From positions 37,860-58,265 of the forward strand of contig DCAL01000113.1 in the NCBI GenBank assembly GCA_002311975.1: DNA of 20,406 nt, in the 5' to 3' direction. This document shows positions 14,665-20,406 of the stretch, piece by piece. How positions within the stretch are numbered: position 1 is the stretch's first letter; each line of letters opens with the position of its first letter. Both the position numbers and the translations under genes were made by a program. Source of the stretch: Fidelibacterota bacterium UBA1134. GTDB lineage: Bacteria; Fidelibacterota; Marinisomatia; Marinisomatales; S15-B10. The notes under the pieces were generated by a model. The model ran no database searches, was not told the origin of the DNA, and worked only from the letters and a program-made list of their open reading frames with translations.

Positions 14665-16755
14665 ATGTTCAATATATCACCATCACACCTGCGGTTTATC
14701 GCTCTAGCCATTCTGTTTTCAGTTACGATTTCGTCAGCAAAGACCGTTCTTCTTACTGGATGCGTAACAGACAGCAACGGTGAGCCGATTCCTTTCGTTG
14801 AGGTCTATTCAGCGACAACTCATGCCGGGACTACCACGAACAGGGAGGGTCGGTTCATTCTTGCGCTGGAAAATAAATCGGTTGATAAACTTGTGGTGAG
14901 CCACTCGGCCTTCATCGTGCAAAAGGTGAGCTTAGATACAGTCTCAGCCGGAGAGATGCACATCAGACTCCAAGGCCGGACATACCAGTTCGAACCTGTC
15001 ATCGTGGAAGGCAACCTCTACGGGCGGCAGAGTCTGGTACTTCCTGTGAGTCATCGCGTCATCACCATCGATGATTCACCGAATAGCGGCAACAGCGTCG
15101 CCGAGCGGCTCGGCAGGAGAGGCATCCAGATTCGGGATTACGGCGGCCCGGCGGGCCTCAAGACCATTTCATCTCCCACCGGCTATGCGGAACACATTCT
15201 GGTTATGGTGGAGGATCTACCACTCAATTCTCCCCAGAACGGTGTCTTCGATCTCAGTATTCTCCCCGCAGATCTCTTTTCACACGGCGAGTTCTACGAT
15301 GGTCAGGGCTCCTCCCTTTACGGTTCAAACGCCGTGGGCGGCACACTCAATCTTATGCTTGATAGGCAGAAATCAAACTTGCGCATGAGATCAGGTTCGC
15401 TTGGGGAGCGGGGGCTCAGTGGTCAAATTCATAAGGATCTCAGTCTCCTGCGGACCTTTATCTACGCCAACAGTTATGACAGCAGAGGTGATTACAGAGA
15501 GAACAATTATTTCAGCCAGAGAGCCGCCGCATTCCGAGCCTCCCTACCGCTGACAAGCCGCTGGACGGTCAGATCGTTTGCACTGAAAAGTTATGTTGAT
15601 CGAGGCATTGCTGGCTCTCTCCAATTTCCGTCTCCATCAGCCAGAAAAGAGAATGAAGATTTTCTCTTACTTGCTTCGGCGCGGGGAATTTCTGCCGCAG
15701 GGCAAACGAAAATTGCGGCAGGCATTTTCAAGTCCCATGAGCACTTTACAAATCCAGATTGGACAGTTGACTCAAGACACCGAGTAGATTCCTGGCAAGT
15801 ACGAGCCGTGCATCAATTCAGAGAATTCCTCTCTATGAGAAACACCATCAGCCTTGAGAAAAAGACGAATCGCGTAAGAAGTGATGACGCCGGCAATCAT
15901 CAGGAAGACTTGGCCGCTGTCGGCTTGCTGTCACAGATTCGGATCACCCCAGGACTGACCGTGTCACCCAGTTTGCGCTTGGACTGGAACAACCGTCAGA
16001 GAAAAACAGTCTCAACGGGAAACGTCGCCATGCTCTGGTCAAGGGATGAAGGTCTTCTACGCTCGATGTCGTTCAGCGGAGGAACGAGTTACCGGAATCC
16101 GACCTTCAATGATCTCTACTGGGAAAACCCATGGGGATATTCAGCCGGGAACCCGAATCTTAAACCCGAAAAAGGGAATTCCGCCGAGGCGTCTCTCCGT
16201 CTGCGGCCGCGGCAGGCATCGTGGTTACGCATAAAAATAAAAGGCTACTATTTCTTCACCGAGAATCTGATCCAATGGACACCTGACGAATTTTGGGTCT
16301 ATACGCCGCAAAACCTGAAGAAGTCGGAATCGACCGGTGGGTCGCTGTCAGTGACGGTGTCTCCTGAAAACATCCCTCTGACTGCCACGATCATAAGAGA
16401 GCAAAACGGCAGCCGAATCCTTTCCGAGGGTGATGACTACGGAAAAAGACTACTCTATGTTCCGGCACACTCCAACTGGGCCGAGCTGAACTACAGATGG
16501 AGATCGGTCAAGTTCCAATTCAGCTATCAACTGCTGGGCAAACGCCACTACAGCTACAGTACTGACCTGTTTCTTCGCCCGTATGGCCGGCTGGACGCAA
16601 GTGTTTCCCTGACTTCAGCGAGACTGTTCGGCGTCAAGACGACTATGGAAATAGGATCCAGAAATCTCCAGGATCGCAAGAATCTCCAGTCTGTGTATGA
16701 CTATCCCGAACCCGGAAGAATAGTCTATTCGAGACTTTCCCTGGAACTCCCTTAA
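14665..16755 (+). CDS. btuB: BtuB-like TonB-dependent outer-membrane receptor (predicted cobalamin)
   Basis: The 696-residue protein has a signal peptide (about 1-25, ending SSA-K) and an N-terminal carboxypeptidase-regulatory-like domain (about 28-105; GEPIPFVEVYSATTHAGTTTNREGRF). A possible TonB box EPVIVEG follows near 113-119, then a plug domain (about 130-235; LKTISSPTGYAEHILVMVEDLPLN, QGSSLYGSNAVGGTLNL) and a long beta-barrel. TonB-ExbBD energises import of the ligand across the outer membrane. Cobalamin is inferred from the riboswitch directly upstream, not from the protein. The ATG at 14665 has a strong GGGAGG 8 nt away. The C-terminus ends LELP, without the usual terminal aromatic residue. 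Its stop shares a TTAA with the convergent barrel gene. Confidence 0.87.
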   Translation: MFNISPSHLRFIALAILFSVTISSAKTVLLTGCVTDSNGEPIPFVEVYSATTHAGTTTNREGRFILALENKSVDKLVVSHSAFIVQKVSLDTVSAGEMHIRLQGRTYQFEPVIVEGNLYGRQSLVLPVSHRVITIDDSPNSGNSVAERLGRRGIQIRDYGGPAGLKTISSPTGYAEHILVMVEDLPLNSPQNGVFDLSILPADLFSHGEFYDGQGSSLYGSNAVGGTLNLMLDRQKSNLRMRSGSLGERGLSGQIHKDLSLLRTFIYANSYDSRGDYRENNYFSQRAAAFRASLPLTSRWTVRSFALKSYVDRGIAGSLQFPSPSARKENEDFLLLASARGISAAGQTKIAAGIFKSHEHFTNPDWTVDSRHRVDSWQVRAVHQFREFLSMRNTISLEKKTNRVRSDDAGNHQEDLAAVGLLSQIRITPGLTVSPSLRLDWNNRQRKTVSTGNVAMLWSRDEGLLRSMSFSGGTSYRNPTFNDLYWENPWGYSAGNPNLKPEKGNSAEASLRLRPRQASWLRIKIKGYYFFTENLIQWTPDEFWVYTPQNLKKSESTGGSLSVTVSPENIPLTATIIREQNGSRILSEGDDYGKRLLYVPAHSNWAELNYRWRSVKFQFSYQLLGKRHYSYSTDLFLRPYGRLDASVSLTSARLFGVKTTMEIGSRNLQDRKNLQSVYDYPEPGRIVYSRLSLELP

Positions 16756-18515
16756 TCGCGAAAATTCCAGCGGAAGGTGAAATAGGTCAGTCCGCCGGCT
16801 GCCGGCAGGAGGGGCGAAACTGCGGCTGTTACTTCCTCTTCTGTAAACGAGGCGTGAACACTCTTCATACGAGCCCATCCTATGTAGGATAGACTCATCA
16901 TGGTATAGGAGATTTCCAAATTCAATATGACGCCCGTGAACCGAACATTGATAACGGTAGTGACATCTGGAAAATCATTATCTTCATAATTGTAGTAACC
17001 AAGGCTCAGGATAGGATCCCATACGAAGCGATCCCTTCCCGACCAGACATCGGCCCACAGCTTCACTCTGGCATCCAGCCGCCCCTTGAACAGTTTCTCT
17101 TTCACAGTGAGACCGGCATTGACTTGATTTTTCACACCGATCCCCCACCCCTGCTCCAGATCCGGAAAAGTCACCCCTCTGCCAAAGAACCACCAGTTAC
17201 GAAAGTAGTTGACTCTGGCAGACCAACTCACGCCCAGAATTCGATCAGAAGTATTCTTCTCCAAGGCAGTAATTAGACCGCCCCCAAACGTATGCGATCT
17301 CTCAAAGAAATAGTGCGGCGCGGTTTGGGAAATAAAAAAGAGAGCCTCCAATTCCAGTCTTTTCACTTCGTACGCCGCTCCAAGTCTGACCAGAGTACGA
17401 ACTTGACTAACGGCAGACGAATCGGGCCTCAGTGTGGGAACTCTTGCGGGATAGAAGAAATCAGGCACAAAAAGAAACTGGCGTCCACTGAACTGGAAGG
17501 GAAGCAGATGCAGATCTTGCTCGGCGCCTCCATGTAGTTTAAGGCGTCCAGCCGCATACTCCGATTCGATGCGGTATCTGACTGACGACCCGTAGCCACG
17601 GTATGCCGTACCGCCGATTCCGACTCTGTGACTTACCCGTCCGGATCGACCCAGCATCCCCAGTTCTGCTGTGATGCCGGTCCGTGTCTGGCTGCCCAGA
17701 GAATCCGAACTGATAGCGCGGTAGCTCCCAGCGGCGGATGCGAAGAGAATGGTCTGACGATTCAACTCACGGCTGGCCTCAGCGGCAAACCTCTGTGACA
17801 AGAGATCAGCCCGCCATTGAGGTACATCAGATAGTAAACTGATTTTCAGCCGCTGAGAAAAAGTGCCGGCCGTCAGCCGATACTTCATACCGCCAGCCTG
17901 ACCTGTGTATCTGACACCGACGGTGGTAATCTGATCACTCCTTAACGCTCCTTTCTTCCACGCTAGATCAGAAGGTACTGGAATAGCATCAGTGGTCTTG
18001 AAATAGGCCGACTGCAGTTGCAGACGATCTCCACTCTTACGCGGACGATTTAGCATCAGTCTGTAGTTCTGTTGAATTGTACCTCCGCCTCCTGTAAATG
18101 TGGTCGGGCCGAGCATACCTAGCCTGTCATCGAAATTTCTCTTCAAAGCCTGAAAAACGGTGGAACGATCATCGGCCCCCTCAAAATCAATCTCAAAGGC
18201 AAACTCATCCAGAGCGTAGTCCCCCTTCTTATACCAGAGAGAACTATTGAGGAAGGGGTAATCTTCATCAACGGGAGCGGCGTTGACCTTGAAAGGAAAG
18301 GTATAGCGCTTCGGCCAGTGGGCAAAGTTTCCATCGAGGAAAAGAGGACCGAGATCCGTTTCGCTCCCCCAGCCGGGGAAGCCGTAACGATGGTAGAGTC
18401 CCCCATGTCCGCTCCAGTCAAACGGGATTGTACCGATGCCACCGCTAACCTGCGCGTATAGAGAAAACGTCATCAGAGAGAGGAGGATGTAAAGGGCCGG
18501 TGTCGTTCTGTTCAT
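16752..18515 (-). CDS. Predicted outer-membrane beta-barrel protein, family not recognised
   Basis: This 587-residue protein begins with a signal peptide (about 1-21, ending SLYA-Q). The mature part is rich in Gly, Tyr, Arg and alternating hydrophobic strands such as KYRLTAGTFSQRL, YRIESEYAAGRLKLHGG and LGVSWSARVNYFRNWWFFG, and it ends in FTFRWNF-RD, a barrel-like terminal strand. I see no plug domain or TonB box, so it looks more like a porin-type or passive barrel than a TonB receptor, but I do not recognise the family. The ATG at 18515 overlaps the S-component stop as ATGA, so the two are probably co-translated. That coupling suggests that it serves the same substrate route across the outer membrane; this is inference. 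Confidence 0.7.
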   Translation of the reverse strand: MNRTTPALYILLSLMTFSLYAQVSGGIGTIPFDWSGHGGLYHRYGFPGWGSETDLGPLFLDGNFAHWPKRYTFPFKVNAAPVDEDYPFLNSSLWYKKGDYALDEFAFEIDFEGADDRSTVFQALKRNFDDRLGMLGPTTFTGGGGTIQQNYRLMLNRPRKSGDRLQLQSAYFKTTDAIPVPSDLAWKKGALRSDQITTVGVRYTGQAGGMKYRLTAGTFSQRLKISLLSDVPQWRADLLSQRFAAEASRELNRQTILFASAAGSYRAISSDSLGSQTRTGITAELGMLGRSGRVSHRVGIGGTAYRGYGSSVRYRIESEYAAGRLKLHGGAEQDLHLLPFQFSGRQFLFVPDFFYPARVPTLRPDSSAVSQVRTLVRLGAAYEVKRLELEALFFISQTAPHYFFERSHTFGGGLITALEKNTSDRILGVSWSARVNYFRNWWFFGRGVTFPDLEQGWGIGVKNQVNAGLTVKEKLFKGRLDARVKLWADVWSGRDRFVWDPILSLGYYNYEDNDFPDVTTVINVRFTGVILNLEISYTMMSLSYIGWARMKSVHASFTEEEVTAAVSPLLPAAGGLTYFTFRWNFRD

Positions 18516-19093
18516 AGTGAAATTCTTGTGAATACCCTGGGCAAAGCCGTGGCAAAGATCACAGCATTCATCACCTGATGCAACAGTGTGAAACCGATAC
18601 CTGCGAGATAGACAGCCATTGTCTGACGGAACTCAAACCCTGCGGCTAGTGGATAGCTCAGAGTAGTAAGCGTATCGAAAACGAAGGTAAGGGTGGCCCC
18701 TGTAGCACCCAGGAAGATTACTTTTGTCATCGGCCACGTCTGAGACATCAACAATTTGCGCAGCATCCCGCCGCATGCACCAACCAGTCCCATTCCCAGC
18801 ATTTGAGCTACGATGAGAGGAGGAAAGACGAGACCGGAGCCGAAGGGGTTAGCCGCGGAAAAGACAAATTCAGCCAGGAATCCTACAGTAATCCCCCAGC
18901 GAGGACCGAGATAAACTCCTGCAATAAAGACGATGGCGGTAATGAATTCTACATTGGGGATCAGCAAGAGTGCATAGCCAGCCCCTACTGCCAGGCCTGT
19001 GAACATAGCAGCTTTGGCAAGATTAGCTGTCGGCAGTTGATTTACCTTTGTAGAGGGCTGTCCCGAAGAAATTCCGTCGGCTGGTCCATTCAC
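18512..19093 (-). CDS. ECF-transporter S component-like integral membrane protein
   Basis: The protein (193 aa from the chosen start) is almost wholly hydrophobic, with about five or six membrane segments. LAVGAGYALLLIPNVEFITAIVFIAGVYLGPRWG, then NPFGSG, resembles substrate-binding S components of energy-coupling-factor vitamin transporters. No ECF ATPase or T component is in the window, so it may use a shared module encoded elsewhere. The substrate is unknown; the neighbouring cobalamin riboswitch and BtuB-like receptor make a cobalamin or a related vitamin worth testing. The start is uncertain. The GTG at 19093 has AGGA 11 nt upstream but overlaps the HD gene by 71 nt. The ATG at 19006 avoids overlap but trims the first helix and lacks a Shine-Dalgarno. 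The frame is open further upstream, but that part reads as a shadow of the HD gene. Confidence 0.72.
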   Translation of the reverse strand: MNGPADGISSGQPSTKVNQLPTANLAKAAMFTGLAVGAGYALLLIPNVEFITAIVFIAGVYLGPRWGITVGFLAEFVFSAANPFGSGLVFPPLIVAQMLGMGLVGACGGMLRKLLMSQTWPMTKVIFLGATGATLTFVFDTLTTLSYPLAAGFEFRQTMAVYLAGIGFTLLHQVMNAVIFATALPRVFTRISL

Positions 19094-19991
19094 CGTGTTG
19101 ATTATCCTGCAGGATAACCTTATCATACACGTTGAGCCGGGTATCCATGTGGTCGATGAGCTGGAGCAGGAGGGCCTCCTTCGTCTTGGCGCGTGAAGCA
19201 CGGCGGCCGTCAAATACCCCTTCATGAGAGGATATCATGTGTTCCAGTTTCAGGAGCAGATCAGGGGGGAAGTCATTGATCTTGGCTGCGGCCTCTCTCG
19301 CCATATCTCTGCCAATGTTAGTGTGACCCAGAAAATTCCCTTCATCGGTATACTCCGGGATGAGAGCATCCGTAAACTCTCTCACTTTGCCGACGCTGTG
19401 AAGCAGAGTGCCGGCCAAGAGCAGATCTTCGTCCGCCTGATAGTGCCTGGCCAGTTTCATTCCCACTTTGGCCATGGAGAGGATATGCTCGAGATAGCCC
19501 GACCGGTACGGATAGTGCATAGCAATGGAAGCTGGAATCCTTTGTAGAGTCTTCTTGTTACTCTTATAAATGTCAGTCAGCAGTTTCTTCAAGTAATTAT
19601 TTTTCATCTTCTGAATCAGCGCCCCAATCTCCTTCCACATTTTCGCGGGATCATAAGACGATGTTGGAACAAGGTCATCCTCCTTGAAGCCGTGGCGGCC
19701 ATACTTTTCCGGCGTCGCCTTATTAATACGGCCCACTACAACCTGAAGCCGATCTTGAAACATATCGACTCTTCCACGGACAGCCACAGCATCGCCCGCT
19801 TCGAACTTCGCTTCGAATTCTTTCACTCTGTCCCACACCTTGGCTCCCACCTCTCCTGTCTTGTCTTTGAGTACAAGATCGAGGAAGAGTTCGCCGGCGC
19901 GAGTGGTTCGGAGATTTTTCTCCTTGCAAAGGTAAAAACCCTGGACGTCATCGTTTGCCTTAAACTCTGAAATGGTTGATATCTTCTTCAT
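19023..19991 (-). CDS. OB-fold plus HD-domain protein, YhaM-like, with altered HD motif
   Basis: The 322-residue protein has an N-terminal OB-fold nucleic-acid-binding domain (about 10-95; VGAKVWDRV, GDAVAVRGRVDMFQDRLQVVV) and a C-terminal HD-type domain (about 155-295). This is the layout of the YhaM/Cbf1 3'-5' exoribonuclease family. Most metal-site positions are recognisable: His169 in GYLEH, His223 in GHTNIG, His256 in SSHEG and Asp280/Asp283 in LIDHMD. The defining dyad reads His198-Ser199 (LLHSVGK) instead of His-Asp, so catalysis may be lost or changed. The ATG at 19989-19991 has no Shine-Dalgarno, but a promoter is very close upstream. The C-terminus ending LYKG is family-typical, so the overlap with the S-component gene is probably real. 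Confidence 0.85.
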   Translation of the reverse strand: MKKISTISEFKANDDVQGFYLCKEKNLRTTRAGELFLDLVLKDKTGEVGAKVWDRVKEFEAKFEAGDAVAVRGRVDMFQDRLQVVVGRINKATPEKYGRHGFKEDDLVPTSSYDPAKMWKEIGALIQKMKNNYLKKLLTDIYKSNKKTLQRIPASIAMHYPYRSGYLEHILSMAKVGMKLARHYQADEDLLLAGTLLHSVGKVREFTDALIPEYTDEGNFLGHTNIGRDMAREAAAKINDFPPDLLLKLEHMISSHEGVFDGRRASRAKTKEALLLQLIDHMDTRLNVYDKVILQDNQHGEWTSRRNFFGTALYKGKSTADS

Positions 19992-20001
19992 GGCCGGGAG
20001 A

Positions 20002-20029
20002 ATTAACGCTTCCGTACACTAAATGTCAA
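20002..20029 (-). promoter_or_regulatory. Candidate promoter of the HD/OB protein operon
   Basis: The minus strand has a perfect TTGACA (20024-20029), with GTTAAT (20002-20007) 16 nt downstream; shifted to an 18-nt spacer the second element reads TAATTC. Only about 10 nt separate the -10 region from the ATG at 19991, so the transcript would be nearly leaderless, which fits the missing Shine-Dalgarno. Confidence 0.4.
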
Positions 20030-20189
20030 GGGGAAGTAATTGGCCATCTAGGTTGCACTACGATGGATGAATGCGTTATATAGAAGCAAGATCAGGGCAG
20101 AAATAGAGAGGATTGCGCATTTGAGATGAAGGATGAAAAAACCAAGTCCCCGCTTGGATCCAACAAGAAGCCGGGCAAGATGGGGGCTT

Positions 20190-20406
20190 TGGACTTCATA
20201 CGAAAAAGTTGACTCAAAGTTAAGCACCATGTTTCATTTTCCCATATTCTTCAGGTGTCTTGTAGCTCAAGGCTGAATGGAGCCTTTTGCGGTTGTAAAA
20301 CACCTCTATGTATTCAAATATGTCCTGTTTTTCTTCTTCTCTGGTTTTGTATCTATTCTGGTAAATCAGCTCTGTCTTTAAGGTTTTAAAGAATGACTAT
20401 GCCATG
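20190..20406 (-). mobile_element. 3' end of an IS3-family insertion sequence
   Basis: The right end of an IS3-type element enters from the window edge. It comprises the C-terminal transposase coding part and a candidate terminal inverted repeat at 20190-20213, beginning TGGACTTC and continuing through an A-run to GTTGAC on the plus strand, as in many IS3-family ends. The other end and any target duplication lie outside. The 198 nt between this end and the HD gene hold only that gene's promoter; I see no other gene or RNA in it. Confidence 0.7.
20220..20406 (-). pseudogene. IS3-family transposase C-terminus, with in-frame amber stop
   Basis: Reading from the right edge, the minus strand encodes M-A-stop-S-F-F-K-T-L-K-T-E-L, then a segment ending FEYIEVFYNRKRLHSAL-SYKTPEEY, and a TAA at 20220-20222. 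This is the well-known C-terminal block of IS3-family integrase-core transposases. The conserved form of the first part is NAxAESFF, where the Glu is the third residue of the catalytic DDE triad. Here that codon (20397-20399) is TAG. A single base change from GAG would explain it. The remaining transposase lies outside the window. As it stands the product would lose its catalytic Glu and about 58 C-terminal residues, so the copy should be inactive. Confidence 0.82.

Noticed and set aside
16752..18515. The barrel protein as a second TonB-dependent receptor
   Set aside because: No plug domain or TonB box could be found after the signal peptide.
20048..20230. Possible 60-residue membrane peptide on the minus strand
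   Set aside because: It begins inside the IS end, has no Shine-Dalgarno and only a chance hydrophobic stretch.
20397..20399. Amber codon as a sign of an alternative genetic code or recoding
   Set aside because: No intact gene in the window contains an internal TAG, and rpsA and scpB use TAG as their real stops; a decayed transposase is simpler.

Overview
The window reads as a chromosomal segment of a Gram-negative bacterium, not a plasmid or phage. Outer-membrane proteins are present: a TonB-dependent receptor, a second beta-barrel protein and a Wza-type polysaccharide export protein. The receptor carries an N-terminal carboxypeptidase-regulatory-like domain, which is typical of the Fibrobacteres-Chlorobi-Bacteroidetes (FCB) superphylum. 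Several candidate promoters end in a TAnnTTTG-like -10 region, which also points that way. Base composition looks close to 50% GC. My best guess is an FCB-group lineage such as the marine Marinimicrobia (SAR406), but the sequence alone does not prove this.

Region 1 (1-3708, minus strand) is the start of a surface-polysaccharide operon. From a promoter near 3677-3708 it reads ugd (UDP-glucose dehydrogenase), an RmlC-like cupin epimerase, rfbB (dTDP-glucose 4,6-dehydratase) and a Wza-type export protein that runs off the left edge. The first three genes are joined by GTGA stop/start overlaps. Transport and assembly genes presumably continue beyond the window.

Region 2 (3726-14387, minus strand) is a long, tightly packed housekeeping cluster. 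In transcription order it has an HNH endonuclease, trpS, scpA, scpB, an RluB-type pseudouridine synthase, cmk, rpsA, a YbbR-domain membrane protein, tsaD and a large membrane-anchored von Willebrand A protein. Many junctions are ATGA or TAATG overlaps. It combines translation (TrpS, S1, RluB, TsaD), nucleotide supply (Cmk) and chromosome condensation (ScpAB).

Region 3 (14350-19991) looks like a vitamin-uptake locus. A cobalamin riboswitch on the plus strand precedes a BtuB-like TonB-dependent receptor. Converging on it from the minus strand are an HD/OB-fold nuclease-like protein, an ECF-transporter S component and an outer-membrane beta-barrel protein, in that order. The receptor and the barrel gene end on a shared TTAA. 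The HD protein has a serine where the defining HD aspartate should be.

Region 4 (20190-20406) is the 3' end of an IS3-family insertion sequence on the minus strand, cut by the right edge. The transposase frame has an amber stop exactly where the catalytic glutamate is expected.

I found no tRNA, rRNA, CRISPR array, prophage or obvious defence system. The most rewarding places for follow-up are the S component/outer-membrane barrel/riboswitch-BtuB neighbourhood, the altered HD protein and the HNH gene heading the trpS-scpAB operon.
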